From Cristatella mucedo (Eukaryota > Bryozoa > Phylactolaemata > Cristatellidae), in assembly GCA_009760855.2 (NCBI GenBank), contig WPIO01000072.1, forward strand, positions 474,001 to 537,500: DNA of 63,500 bases. Direction: 5' to 3'. Every line of letters begins with the position of its first letter. The first letter of the stretch is position 1. The notes beneath the pieces were generated by a model. It was not told the origin of the DNA, searched no databases, and worked only from the letters and a program-made list of their open reading frames with translations. Positions 45,311 to 57,565 of the stretch are shown here, piece by piece. Both the position numbers and the translations under genes were made by a program.

Positions 45311-46736
45311 CTTTTTCGTGCTTGTGTGCTACTAAAAGCTGACTGCAGTGTGAGTGTTGTGATTGCCGCGGTTTTGTCGGGGGGGGGGCTGGGGGGGGGG
45401 CTGCCCAGATGCAGCCGCTCAGCCACTCAGCAGGTGCAGCCCGAGCAGTGGTGAACAAACCTTTCACACCGGCCATCGCTCATCTCTTGAGTGGAAAGCA
45501 GTAAGCAATTGAATCGCCAATAGGATGCCCAGATGATTCTCGTTTGTCCCTGACGCGATCGAGTAACAAGAGCTTGACCAGCCAAGCGACTGTGACAGCT
45601 CGAAACGCTCTTTGAGAAAATACGGCTCCGGTAAACAGGCTGCCAGCTGCCCGTTCAGCCAACAGCCGGCACAAGTGGAGCGGCTAATGGATCCACACGC
45701 GGGCACAAGAGAATGCCGTGCGACGGTTTGCAAACAGAAAGCAAACTGATTCACACTGGGCCGAACAGGCTTAATAGGCCTACTACAAACACCCAGCTCT
45801 CGTGCCTGATGCAAAAGCTGGTCTCAGCGCATGAGTGCAGCCTGCTGTGGCCTGCAGAGGACAGCAGCTGGCGTTCCGGCCAGGTGTTGTCTTCTGCAGA
45901 GACAGGTGGCTACTCTGGACGGTCCTACTACTCCAGCATGCACGCATGCATGCATCCAGAGAGGAATGCATGCATGCGTGCATTCCTCTCCGGGCTCTGC
46001 CTGCCCGTACGCTGCCACGTACGCAGGAGCCACCTTTCATTTTCAAGTTCGCACTATGGTGGGCTGTAGCAGTGAGCTGGCACCATCGGTCCACTTCACC
46101 AGCCGAGCTAAAGGGCGAGGCATCTGTGGGCCTGCCGGCGCCCCCATCCACTCGCTGTACGATCTGCAGCAGTCCCGCGTGGGCCATCGGACAATGTGGC
46201 CTCAGTTTCCTGCACCGAGAGCAGTCCTTGGGCAATGGAAGCTTGAAGCCAGATCCCTCGTAGGCAGAAAGGATCGAGAGCTGCTGCGTTGCTTTGTCTT
46301 CCTTTGAGGATGGCATGGCATCGATGCTGATTCAACAGTGGGCGGCACTGACACTAGCCGGCTGCTTGGTCATTGCGATATAAGGTCTGCGGATAATGAA
46401 TGAACGTGAGAGATAGCCATCGAACTGTTCACTGTTCACTATCGACAGGTAGTGGGGGCTGGCAGGTGGCTGATAGTGGCGCTCAGTGCGCTCTCTGCAA
46501 GCAGTGTGATCGGGCGAGCGTCTTTTGCACGCACGTCTGTCAGAAGCATGCTTCAAGTGTGGCTCATCAGTAGCTGTGAGGCACGGCTTGTGCTCGAGCA
46601 CTGTGGTGCAGCCAGCCTGTTGGCAGCTTGCCTGCCTGCATGCTTTGAGGGAGTCAGTAGGTGGGGGCAGTAGTGGCTGCCTGCAGTGTTGCTCGTGCAC
46701 GACCAGCCGATGCCGGCAGGAGTACAGGTTTGCAAA
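45311..46736. other. No recognised gene; hairpin at 45958-45989
   Basis: Two G8-G10 runs at 45379-45401. A perfect 12-bp-stem palindrome (GAGAGGAATGCA ... TGCATTCCTCTC) with an 8-nt loop lies at 45958-45989, next to GCATGCATGC repeats. Open frames of 118-177 codons here are unsupported. Confidence 0.45.
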
Positions 46737-46828
46737 ATAATAATAATAATAACAATAATTCACTTGATAAAGCGCCCTCAGAGAACTCAATCTCTCTCTA
46801 GGCGCTTTACATTTGCTGTAAAGTGAAG
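46737..46828 (-). mobile_element. LINE-C 3' tail, truncated
   Basis: AATAATAATAATAACAATAA, TTCACTTGATAAAGCGCCCT, CAGAGAACTCAATCTCTCTC and TTTACATTTGCTGTAAAGTG. Very similar to the 31555 copy, suggesting relative youth. Confidence 0.8.
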
Positions 46829-46844
46829 ATGGTGAACCGCCTAA

Positions 46845-47060
46845 GGGCACCAGGAGGCACTGAGAAGCCGATGGGCACCAGGAGGCACTGAGAAACCGAG
46901 GGGCACAAGGAAGCACTGAGAAGCCAAGGGGCACCAGGAGGCACTAAGAAGCCAAGGGGCACGAGGAGTTGCTGAGATGCCGAGGGGCACCACGAGGCAC
47001 TGAGATGCCGAGGGGCACCATGATGCATTGAGATGCCGAGGGGCACCAGGAGGCGCCAGG
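46845..47060 (+). repeat. 28-bp minisatellite, about eight units
   Basis: Unit GGGCACCAGGAGGCACTGAG plus AAGCCGAG. The first and last unit starts (46845, 47041) are exactly seven periods apart. It begins 16 bp after the LINE-C tail. The minus-strand open frames over it are repeat artefacts. Confidence 0.95.
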
Positions 47061-47417
47061 CTGCCATGGAAGCAAGAGTCATGCTGCTTATCTTAATCTT
47101 CCTTCGATCTGCAGCACCGTTTTTGGCAAAAGCCAGCTCTTGCTGAGTACTGTTTCAGGTTTATGTCTTCCATGTTATGCCCTACCTCGACATTAAAAGT
47201 ATCTCATCTGTGCAGCTGTACGAGGTTTGGCAGTGTAGCTTAGCATCATATCATATCATATCATATCCCAGAGACGTCCGAAGTCAAATGCAAGTATATA
47301 AAAGCAAAGTAATTCACACTCAGCTTTAGTGGTCACATAGTACAACTGGTTTAACTTCACAAAGACACACTGGATGGCCGGGTAGTGTTATCTTGCCAAA
47401 TTAAAAGGCGAAGTTAG
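47061..47417. other. No recognised gene; ATCAT repeat at about 47244-47267
   Basis: A pentamer run of about 24 bp (CATATCATATCATATCATAT). Otherwise nothing identifiable. Confidence 0.45.
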
Positions 47418-47570
47418 ACTTTAGCTGATTCAACAGCATCGTATATCTGGCGGAGGGAGAGCCCAAATGGTTGTCGAAACCGCTTGCAGTGGCATTGAAG
47501 GATCGCCGACTACACGACTTGAGCCCACAACCTGGAGACCGTGCGCTTTTCCCTGGGCTAAGTACTGAAA
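47418..47570 (-). mobile_element. SINE-B copy, minus strand
   Basis: TTTAGCTGATTCAACAGCAT tail, AACCGCTTGCAGTGGCATTG middle, CGACTTGAGCCCACAACCTG B-box complement, and a TCCCTGGGCTAAG head complement. Confidence 0.7.
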
Positions 47571-47574
47571 AAGG

Positions 47575-47655
47575 TCTGGCCGCATGCCGGATTCGAACAG
47601 CAGATCACGGGTTTCGAGATCACGGAATCAGCCACTTGTCTACTGCTACGACAAT
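47575..47655 (-). mobile_element. tRNA-like SINE fragment, minus strand
   Basis: GCATGCCGGATTCGAACAGC is a B-box complement and CACTTGTCTACTGCTACGAC resembles a tRNA 5' half complement. Adjoins the SINE-B copy. Confidence 0.45.
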
Positions 47656-47940
47656 TGACAAACTTTTTAATTCCGAGTGGTTTGTGAATGGCTTTTGAAT
47701 GCAATCTAGCCGACTACCACTTCCATGACGAATCAATAATAGACTGCTAGGTGCTGGCACATCGGCATTTTTACCTCGGGGCTATCCCGGTTGTCAGCCA
47801 TGTTTGTTCTGAGGAAGGCATGCCCTGCTCGGTGCAGCAGTTTTGTTTGACCGACTGGTCTTACAGACTTGGCCACGAAATTGGGGTGCACTCGGCTTTC
47901 TCAGATGAGATAGAGATAAAGTGCTTGCCTTTAATGTCCG
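47656..47940. other. No recognised feature
   Basis: No gene or repeat recognised. Confidence 0.4.
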
Positions 47941-48060
47941 ATGCCAAGGCCCTCTCCTTTACGATCGAGGTCGTGGGCTCGATCCCTGTGGCATATGTGA
48001 AGTCCCCGAATAGAGATTAAGTTCTCTTAGAGGTATACAAATAAATTGTATTTATTTTAA
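47941..48060 (+). mobile_element. SINE-A copy, 5' half diverged
   Basis: TCGAGGTCGTGGGCTCGATC, CCTGTGGCATATGTGAAGTC, CCGAATAGAGATTAAGTTCT and CTTAGAGGTATACAAATAAA. The head is degraded. Confidence 0.75.
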
Positions 48061-48232
48061 TGCCCCTTATTTCGGGTGGCGTAACGTGTAGATGGGCATT
48101 CACGTATGTTTAATCATAGAGGCGGTGTTCGAGATGCCCGGCATAGCTAAGTGTACCAGGTTGTTGACAGTTGTTGCAGTCTCTGCACTGACCGGGAAAC
48201 AGCAGGAACGAGATGTAAATGTAGAAAATGAA

Positions 48233-48233
<1 letters not shown>

Positions 48234-48297
<64 letters not shown>

Positions 48298-48391
48298 GTA
48301 TATATATATATATATATATGGTATATATATATATATATATATGGTATATATATATATATATATGGTATATATATATATATATATAGTATAT
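48234..48391. repeat. TA microsatellite with ATGGTATATA higher-order repeat
   Basis: About 60 bp TA, then four units of TA separated by TGGTATA at intervals of about 20-30 bp. Confidence 0.95.
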
Positions 48392-49136
48392 AGTTTAGCA
48401 CCCGAGCTTGCTCGAACCCTGTCGAAGCAGTGCTGGTGGTCCGGGCCGTCGCCGACAGCTGAGAAATGGAAAGCACAAGCTGCCGGCAGGTTCCCGAAAG
48501 TCAATTGCACAGCTTTCCATTATGGGTGCACGCTCATCTGGGGCTCCCCGTGATGGCGCTTGCCGCTGGCCGGTTCGCTGGCTGCTTCCGGCTGTCGACC
48601 AACGTTTTTCTGGCGCTTCCCTTGTCCACCAGCTGGCTCTGGCAGCAAGGCAGTGCAGGTCTGACTACTGAGCCGGTTACCTGGCTCGACTGATCCCATC
48701 CAGGGGGTGTGGCTCACCTGTACGACCAAATTGACCAGCCACTGTTCCTTCCTGGCAGCATGCCAGCTTGCAGTGCTGCTGCAGCAAGCAGATGTGCTTG
48801 ATAGTGGGCGTCCCTGCCGGTGGTCGAAGCTCCCTGCTGACTCCGAACTGCTTCGAGCAGTGGTAATAATCTCTCCTAAGGCTACGGCCAAGCAAATCCT
48901 CAGAGGACCCCGCCGGGTGACCGTGCCACGTGGCTGCCTTCGGCCAGAAGATAAGGGCACAGCTAGTGGCAGCAGCCATGGCTGCAGTAGCCGCAGGGGG
49001 GAGGGGGAGGGGAGAGGGGCAGCAGCAATTGGACCAGAGGAGCTCGAAGGTGAGAGCTGTGGCTCCCTGCACTCATCCTGACCGGCGTGACGATGATGTT
49101 ACGGTATGCACTTGCAGTGGGATAGTCGGGTCGTTT
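48392..49136. other. No recognised gene
   Basis: GC-moderate. Open frames on both strands (up to 146 codons) are not recognisable. A G-rich stretch lies at 48996-49020. Confidence 0.4.
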
Positions 49137-49278
49137 CTGGTTTGGCCCAGTAGTTACCGTGCTCAACGCCCCAGCCAAGGTGTGGCCAAGGTCGTGGGCT
49201 ATAGCCTTGTGTCATATGTGAAGTGCCTGAATAGAGATTACGTTCTTGTAGGGCACTGTACACATGAATTAAATGGTT
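49137..49278 (+). mobile_element. SINE-A copy
   Basis: CTGGTTTGGCCCAGTAGTTA head, GTGGCCAAGGTCGTGGGCTA with a diverged B-box, CATATGTGAAGTGCCTGAAT, AGAGATTACGTTCTTGTAGG and ATGAATTAAATGG tail. Confidence 0.8.
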
Positions 49279-50465
<1,187 letters not shown>

Positions 50466-50495
50466 GACACACAGACACAGAGACACACACACATA

Positions 50496-50538
<43 letters not shown>
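50466..50538 (+). repeat. CA microsatellite
   Basis: Imperfect at the left (CACAGACACAGAGACACAC), pure CA at the right. Confidence 0.95.
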
Positions 50539-50539
<1 letters not shown>

Positions 50540-50879
50540 GATGCACACGGAGCAATGGAAATACCTGCTTTCTCTCTTTTGTCAGAGTTGTTCCATCATG
50601 AAATCTAATTGTTATGTGTAATGTATTGGCAGTAGCACTTTCCTCTAGTGTCCAGACCGATCCACTATTCACCACCACCACATGAAGGCCAGTGGGCATG
50701 ACTTTCTTACTGAGCTAAACCTTGCTCCTGAGTGGACATCACCAGAAGTCATCGGGGGTATGACGCCACACTGACTGTTTTCCAATCTTCAGCCTCATTA
50801 GTCGAGAGAGGAATTTAGCAGGTCAGTCAGAATTCAGGCAATGCCACTGCACAATTTTCTGTGATAATTGTCATTCTGG
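50539..50879. other. No recognised feature
   Basis: No gene or repeat recognised. Confidence 0.35.
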
Positions 50880-51150
50880 GTAGCAATGATGGGGTAAAGT
50901 AACTCTCAACAGTTTTTTATGCTCTAGATCATATGACTCTGCTTGAGCGACTAAGGGCATTGATCGGTCTGTGGGCAGCCGAATAGAAACTGTCGATCCT
51001 GACGAATCCGTGTCATGTGCCGATAACGCCTCAGCTAGCAGACCCATAATCTGTGGGGTTTGCGGGTGGCTGTTCTTATTCCACCGCTGTCATGGCATAA
51101 GAAGAGTGGGGCAAGGGGGACTTAAGTTACTCCGCAAGTCTGGTTGAGGG
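50880..51150 (+). mobile_element. CR1/L2-like RT fragment (probably LINE-D)
   Basis: A broken frame contains ALDHMTLLERLRALIGL, equivalent to the conserved AFDT.DH..LL.RL...G block of CR1/L2 reverse transcriptases. It lies upstream of, and on the same strand as, the LINE-D relic at 52550-53500. Confidence 0.6.
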
Positions 51151-51771
51151 GTGCAACAGAGCATCTACATGCATTTCAGCTTGCCATCTGCCGAGTGCAC
51201 CACGCTTTAGCCCCTCCCCCCCCCCCGGGGAAGCTCTAGTGCCTTCTCCGGTAGCGACCAGGCTTCCGAGGAGAGGCACCGACCCTCAACGAGCCGTTCC
51301 AGGAGCCCTCTTGGCTGCGCCTCTTCGGCATACAGAGGTCTCGGCGGTCTCTGGGCGATGAAGGCCACCAGGCCCGTAATATGTAGGCATCTCGTTCGGC
51401 TCCGACTTCAGCGCTGCAGTTCCCAGTCGGTCTCTCATGGTGGGGGCCAAGGCTTCTAGATACATCCGGAATTACTTACCATACCTAATCTCTCTAGGGA
51501 CTGCTAAACAGCACTGACCTCAAGGTTGGAGCTATACAGCAGCAAGTCACCGATGTGAGCATCCAGCCAGGTCACTCTTGCTTGCTTTTGCATCTCGGGT
51601 CCTCAGAAGGGCCAAGTGAGCAATCGAGCCTCTAGTCTCCCGCTCCTACCAAAAGCCCGGCAGGAGCCTACCGTGTGCAGAGAGCGACTCTAAGGCCTTG
51701 TGGGGCTTCTTCATGCCTTCAACTCTCAGATTCACATTGGTTTCACCGTAGAGGATCGCGTATTATGTACC
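51151..51771. other. No recognised gene; poly-C at about 51211-51225
   Basis: Possibly degraded LINE-D middle sequence between the two RT fragments, but I cannot read it as such. Confidence 0.35.
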
Positions 51772-51772
51772 C

Positions 51773-51815
<43 letters not shown>

Positions 51816-51885
51816 GTAGTAATCACAATAAGACATTTGTACAGCACCCTAAGAAAGCTAATTAAATCTCTTTCAAGATAAATGG
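51772..51885 (-). mobile_element. LINE-C 3' tail with long AAT run
   Basis: About 44 bp of AAT repeats, then TTTGTACAGCACCCTAAGAA and a diverged AGCTAATTAAATCTCTTTCA segment. Confidence 0.65.
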
Positions 51886-52107
51886 AGGTGGCAGAAGGGC
51901 TGCTACTGCAGGGAGCCTTCAATGTGCACACTCAGTGCGCTGTCCGTTTCCAGTGGTACAATGAGCACTTCTTGAAGGAGACTATTTGATTTTTTAGAGC
52001 TGCTAAAGAGGCCATTTTATTTTTACCTGGGTCTTATGGTACTTACCAACTCGAGACCTTCGGTGAGTAGCTTTAGGCAGAAAAATGGTGTACACACTCC
52101 TTTCTAG
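51886..52107. other. No recognised feature
   Basis: Nothing identifiable. Confidence 0.35.
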
Positions 52108-52292
52108 AGTGTGAGCCGTGATGGCACACTAAGTAAGGTGGTTGCTTTCGCGACCTCGGTCTCGAGGTCGTGGGTTCGATTCCTGCGGTTGGCGATCCTT
52201 TATCGCCACCGCAAGCGGTGGCGATAGCCGTAAAGGCTCTTCTGTCGCTATACAAAAAGAGGCTGTTTAATCAGCTAGGATTTATTTATTTA
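52108..52292 (+). mobile_element. SINE-B copy, best preserved (reference copy)
   Basis: Head GTGAGCCGTGATGGCACACT then AAGTAAGGTGG. GACCTCGGTCTCGAGGTCGT leads to the B-box GGGTTCGATTCC. A perfect 12-bp hairpin follows (TATCGCCACCGC-AA-GCGGTGGCGATA). The tail reads AGCCGTAAAGGCTCTTCTGT, CGCTATACAAAAAGAGGCTG, then ATTT repeats. It serves here to define the family. Confidence 0.9.
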
Positions 52293-52549
52293 CTGAAGCT
52301 CACCGGATGATGAGCCTTTAGCACGGAGCTCTCTGCTCTTGCTGAATGTGGAAAAAGCCATACTAGCAGTTGCAGGAAACTATTTAAAGTGATAATAACA
52401 GTCAAATGAGCTATTTTTCGGAAAGCCTAACTTGCCCTGCCGATAAGATTTCGAAGTGAGACCTTGACCTTGTACTATGCCTTTTAAGGTCGAGGTTTAG
52501 GTCCCAATACCAAAACAGTAGCTACCTTTGCATTACTGTTATCCAATTA
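52293..52549. other. No recognised feature
   Basis: Nothing identifiable between SINE-B and the LINE-D relic. Confidence 0.35.
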
Positions 52550-53500
52550 TACAGCGCTCCTGGGGATCACGCGGGTATAAGCTCTGTGAGGACAATACCC
52601 AGATGTGCTAATCATTCAAGAGCTCAAAACCAGGGGCAGCAATTGATAAACTGAATGCCTGCCAAACACACATCTAGTCCTGGCTGTCGGCCTACTTCCT
52701 AAGGATACACATCTCGATAAAACTGAACTCGCCGTTGAAACCCCAAAGCAAGGTGCTAGATAAGTGACTTTGCTCTCCATACCGGAAGCACTTCAGTGCT
52801 ATCAACTTTAAGTGCTCTTAATTTGGCTGTACTATTTAATTAACGATTGCTCGGTGCTGGAAAGTTTTATTCCGAAAAAGCTTCAGTGGCCAGTAATTAT
52901 GTTCGACCCCTCCCCATCAGAACTGGTGAATGCCTAATCGGGTGGTTGGCTTAAGATCTCACTCACTCCAGAGTAATCTCTAAGCTCCACAAATATAACA
53001 CAGCAGTGTCAAGGCTGCCGGAAAAGCCACATGGGCGTATAATAGCTGATGAATACGGCCTCTAGGCTAATATTTAAAAAAATTGTACCGTGGCAGGCCT
53101 CGTGGATCAAAGAAAGACTTCTGCTTTGTCCTGGGCCATTGCAGCTCCTTAGCTGCACGGTTCCTCCATCAGAGCTGCAGCACCAATTTCAGCCTGCTCG
53201 AGCCCTCAGGTTCTATCAGGGCACCAAATGAGCAGGATCCATCCTGTACTTTGAAGGCTGATGACAGCCAGAGCTTTTCTCTGCAAATCACTTTTGCAAT
53301 TGTGTCCGATGACACGTCTTCTCTCCAGCTGCCGACATTGACACATCATGCCTTGCTAGTTGCCAACTACCCACTTCCTTAGCTGTCCTACTGATTCAGT
53401 AATGCTTCTCACGTTCTCTCTGTTGAGCAAGATAAAATCAGTAGGCTACCGTATGTGTGGCAACACGTTACTTAGGCTTGAGTGTGCCACGAAAACTTGC
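52550..53500 (+). mobile_element. LINE-D relic (RT C-terminal half and 3' end)
   Basis: Degenerate pieces in order: a WLSAYFLRIH / DKTEL-like segment near 52680-52730 (RT W...N.LKLN.DKTE), MNTASRLIFKKIVPW at 53049-53093 (the Q..NAAARLI block) and, near 53395-53480, the 3' block TTCTCACGTTCTCTCTGTTG and GTAGGCTACCGTATG. Multiple stops. Confidence 0.65.
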
Positions 53501-53545
53501 CAGCACAACACCTTTAGCTTTAGCCTAATCTTTAGTCTTAGCTTT

Positions 53546-54598
53546 AACAATAACAATAATAAAAAATAACATTTGATATAGCACCCTCAGAGAACTCAAT
53601 CTTTTTCTATGTGCTTTAAATGTGCTGCAAAGGAAGCACGATCGAATGGGCAGTGGTAGCATGCTAAATAAACAACAAGAATAATATGGTTAGGGATGAC
53701 CTGCACAGGGTCAGCATGCAAGTTTGGTTAGTGGCAGCATACACAGAGTCAGCGCGCATCAGCACATAAAGGATGAATCACAGGGACCCACTAAATGCTG
53801 TCATAACTAAATGCCTTCTTTAGTTTCATTTTAAATGTGGTTAAGTTAGGAGATGTCGTGACGCAGGTCGGGAGTGAGTTCTCGGCTTTAGGAGCATACG
53901 AACTAAATGCATGGTCTCCGATAGATTTTAGGCTTGTACGACGCATAAGTAAACAATTAGCTTCCGAAAAGCTGGTGGTACGATGCATAGCCTGGTGGGG
54001 AAATAGATCTGATAGGTAGACTGGAGCCAAAAAAATGAAGGGGCCTAAAAGTGAGTGACATAACCTTGAAGGTGATGCGTTGTTGACTGGGAACTAGTGC
54101 AGCTCTAGGAGAAGTAGTGAGTTGTGGCAACTTCGACGCTCACGACAGACAAGCCTAGCTGCAGAGTTTTGCAACAGCTGTAAGCACCTGATTGCACAGG
54201 CCGGTAGACCAGCAAGCAGTGAGTTACAGTAGTCAAGACTCACAATGTCACAAATGCATGGACCAATTTAGATGTTGTATCCCTGTCTAAGCAAGCCCGA
54301 ATTTGAACAGTGTTATGCAGCTGAAAGTAGGCAGACTTGACTATGGAGGTGGTGTGGTTGTCTAATGAAAGGTCACTTTGGAACATGACACCTATATTTC
54401 GTGCAGATTCAACAGGAGATTTGCTGGCAGTGCCGATTTTGAGCGTTAACCTTTCCAATTTCTGAGTTACACTTGGTTTTCCCATAAACAATACGTGGGT
54501 TTTATCATTAAATTTAAGAAAGTGTGCTGCCATCCATGTGCGGATGTCATCAATGTATGCACCAAAGGGAGTTGTGAGAATTTTCCATAAACATTTCC
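53546..54598 (-). mobile_element. LINE-C relic, RT C-terminal domain plus tail
   Basis: The most readable LINE-C RT. Minus-strand frame 54240-54608 holds IRTWMAAHFLKFNDKTHVLF, a SARNIGVMFQSDLSLDNHTT segment, a SIVKSAYFQL segment and LVHAFVTL. It continues in other frames to LAPVYLSDLFPHQAMHRTTS and the tail at 53546 (AACAATAACAATAATAAAAA). 5'-truncated at about 54598. Confidence 0.9.
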
Positions 54599-56200
54599 GG
54601 AGATACATTCATGCACACGTACATGCAGCTGCCATAATTTCTACCGACTTCGTTCGATTTAATTTAAGCAACTAAGAGGTTTGGTGTCGGATGTCCCATG
54701 GGCATACTTTACTTATTGTAGCTATGCTTTGGATGTGAAAAATACTAATACAATTATTGACTGGCAGTGGCTCAGAGTAATCCTGACAGTGTTCTAATGA
54801 AAAATGCCGGCCGTCGATAAGAAGCCGTGGCTGCGAGTACTTTACAAGAGGCTTTTGAGGCTTATCGAAACGACTGTATCGTCTCGAAAACTCCGTGGTG
54901 CTATTTAGAGCAACCAGGCGTGAAGCTGCCAAATATTAAGAATCGTAGGTGACTTGCTATGGCTAGTACTAATAGGTCGACAGCATAGGGCTAGTACTCA
55001 CGGGTCATTGACGATAGCCCCTGTAGAAACAAAAATTTAAACTGCCTTCCTCGAGGGAGTGGCCACTGACCAAGCCAGCAGGAGCCGGCTTCGCAGCCCC
55101 TAACGAAGTCAGGTGGCCACTAGGGAGGCCCTAGCAGGTTTCCTGGCAGGTTGGGAAAGACCTAAAGACACAAGTGCTAGCCATCTGGTGCCGAACGTCA
55201 GGTGCACCCGGGTGTAGCAGTGCGAGCTTGTTACCACTATGCTAGTACGATATTTCTATTTATCTAATAGTTGATGAGCTGTCCCTCCTGCACTTTCGCG
55301 GCCACCCGTGGGAGGAAGCTCGAGCCGAGGAGGCTCGAAATTTGCAGCAATGGCTGCGGCCTCGGTTGTGGCTCGTGTCCTGCGAAGGCTCATGTGCGAG
55401 GCCATGGCCCCGGGCCCCCTGCGAAGGGGCGCTAGGGGGTAGGGGCTGGCTTTCGAATAGGAGTAAATCGCCGGTGCCCGGTACTTGGTCAGCGCTCGAA
55501 ATAGTGGTGCCGAGCATGCTCGCATCCGAGCACTCATCGCCAGCTCACCGACGAAATGTGTCCAGACCACGTCGAGTCACTGAGTGCCGCCGCAGTAAAG
55601 GTGCAGCTCATGTAAATAAAAATTCACTCAGAGGCAGTAAATGCTGTGATGAAAAAATTCGATTTTAGCCTCTTTTCAGTTGCCATCTTCAGAGCTTGGC
55701 TCCTCGGCTACACTCCTGGTCCTGGAATAGAGGCTACACGCCACCCCTCACGAGCACTTCCAGAGACCAAGGATAGTGGTGAGTCGTACGCAGAGCTACA
55801 GTGAACCAAAGCGAAATTCGGAGCCACTAGCGGCTCTCAGATGTAGCAACGACACGCCCACTTTCCAGTGTCATTGACTCCCACTCACTCCCATCCCACA
55901 GCTGCACTCCGACTTGAAGGTGTGCAACGAATTCAGCTGCTTCCAGGCAATGCTTACGGCTCATCCTTCCCATCGAAATCAGCGTTTCTTCGTAGCGACA
56001 ATCGCGTGTATGCGATTCTAATTTAGGAGAACACATCGCCATATTCGTATAAACATCTTCTTCATGCCGTGGCAAGGAGAGGCTCAGGCTAGCATGAAGC
56101 ACAATGACCACTGAGTCAGCTGTGCATGATGTGGCTAAGAAAAGCTACCGTTAAAAGAGAACACGGAAAGTGCTATTATTCTCACAAATATCCTTGCCCT
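54599..56200. other. No recognised gene; GC-rich patch 55270-55560
   Basis: About 1.6 kb with no repeat family or exon that I can support. The GC-rich patch gives open frames of up to 108 codons on both strands. Confidence 0.4.
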
Positions 56201-56204
56201 TTAA

Positions 56205-57157
56205 GGAGGAACGTCAAGAAAATACCTATACAATGTGTCCGACAATCAAATATGTGTTTATGGTACCTTTCGAAAGGCGGATACGTTAGAGCTGGGATCC
56301 GAAGTTCTGACGACTTCCACGTGAAAGAAAAATCGGTTATGCCAACCACGTCTAATCCGGATGTAAACAGGAAGCAACAAATCTACAAATAAAAAATGTA
56401 CCGATCTCTGCATCATATGCGACTTGTATCCCAACTTGTCGAACCTTGGTAGATCGCTATAGATGCATGAAGGTTGTTGAGGTGCTTAGTTGTGACTTCT
56501 ATACGGCTTCATTTCCAGGGTTGGTTGGTCCTTTGTAAATTAAATAACTCAACTAATATTTCACGTATCGGAATGAAATTTGTAATGCGAGTTTAACTCT
56601 GCTTTTGCTACCTTTGTTTTAATATTTTTGATTTCGGTTTGATACATTTGGCTGTATACGTCATCAAACGTCCTAGAGCTTTATTTTCCATAGTCGTGGA
56701 CATATAGAACCAATTTTATCAAACCGAAATAAAAATTGTTAAAAACTAGGGTACAAAAAGCAGAGCTGAACTCACATTTCAAATTTCGCTCCGATACGTA
56801 AAATATTAGTTGAGTTATTTAATTTACAAAGCACCAACCAACCTAGGAAATGAAGCTGTATAAAAGTCGCAACTATGTACCTCAACAAGCTTCAAGCATC
56901 TATAGTGGTCTACCAAGGTTCGACAAGTTGGGATACAAGTCGCATATGATGCAGAGATCGGTACATTTTTTATTTGTAGATTTGGTGTTTCTGGTTTACA
57001 TCCGGGTTGGGCGCGGTTAGCATGACGAATTCTTCCTTGCATGTGGAAGTCGTCAAAACTTCCGATCCCAGTGTTAACATATTTGTCTTTCGAAAGGAAC
57101 CGTAAACACAAATTCGATCGTCGGACAAATGTTATAGGTATTTTCTTGACTTCCCCC
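56205..57157. mobile_element. TTAA-flanked foldback element
   Basis: A 953-bp palindromic element. The left arm (56205-56663) and right arm (56697-57157) are reverse complements at an estimated 85% identity or better, with a 33-bp spacer. Outer ends read GGAGGAACGTCAAGAAAATA (left) and, reverse complemented, GGGGGAAGTCAAGAAAATAC (right). TTAA lies immediately outside both ends (56201-56204 and 57158-57161), as expected for a TTAA target-site duplication. Each arm carries a related open frame read outward to inward (left + frame from 56126, right - frame 56824-57168) sharing a SDDFH-type motif and a KNVPISASYATCIPTC-like segment. The frame is broken by indels in the left arm. Product unknown. 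Confidence 0.85.
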
Positions 57158-57161
57158 TTAA

Positions 57162-57469
57162 GCCTCAATCGCTAGAACACGCTTTGGTTGCGAGTTGAGT
57201 TTCTGTGACTTCTTAGCAAGTTCAAGAAACATTTATTTCAAGTTTCCATCTTCCACGTGTTTGTAGTGGCAAGATGTTTGACATGATAAATAAAACAATG
57301 TTCTTGGCGCCATTTACTACTCAAATCTGTTGAAAAAAGAGTAACAGTTAAGCCACCAAGGGTGGCTGCACAAACTAAGAAAAATCTTATGCCCAGATCT
57401 AGAAATCCAGAAGTAAAATTGGGGATAATAATTACGGTAATTAACTAATAACCTCTAATGTAATATGTC
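57162..57469. other. No recognised feature
   Basis: Nothing identifiable right of the foldback element. Confidence 0.35.
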
Positions 57470-57565
57470 TAATGTAATAATGATCTCCACCTTTAACTTC
57501 ACACTGCCACAAAGACTAAGTGGTTGTTATGCAGGAGAGGTTTCTATAGCACACTAACCTTGCCC
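57470..57565 (-). mobile_element. LINE-D 3' tail, minus strand
   Basis: TAATGTAATATGTCTAATGT tail, then CTGCCACAAAGACTAAGTGG and TTTCTATAGCACACTAACCT. Only the last ~95 bp of the family. Confidence 0.7.

Noticed and set aside
46332-46934. 200-codon minus frame ending in a Pro/Leu/Ser repeat
   Set aside because: The N-terminal part is translation of the 28-bp minisatellite and LINE-C tail; the rest has no recognisable content.
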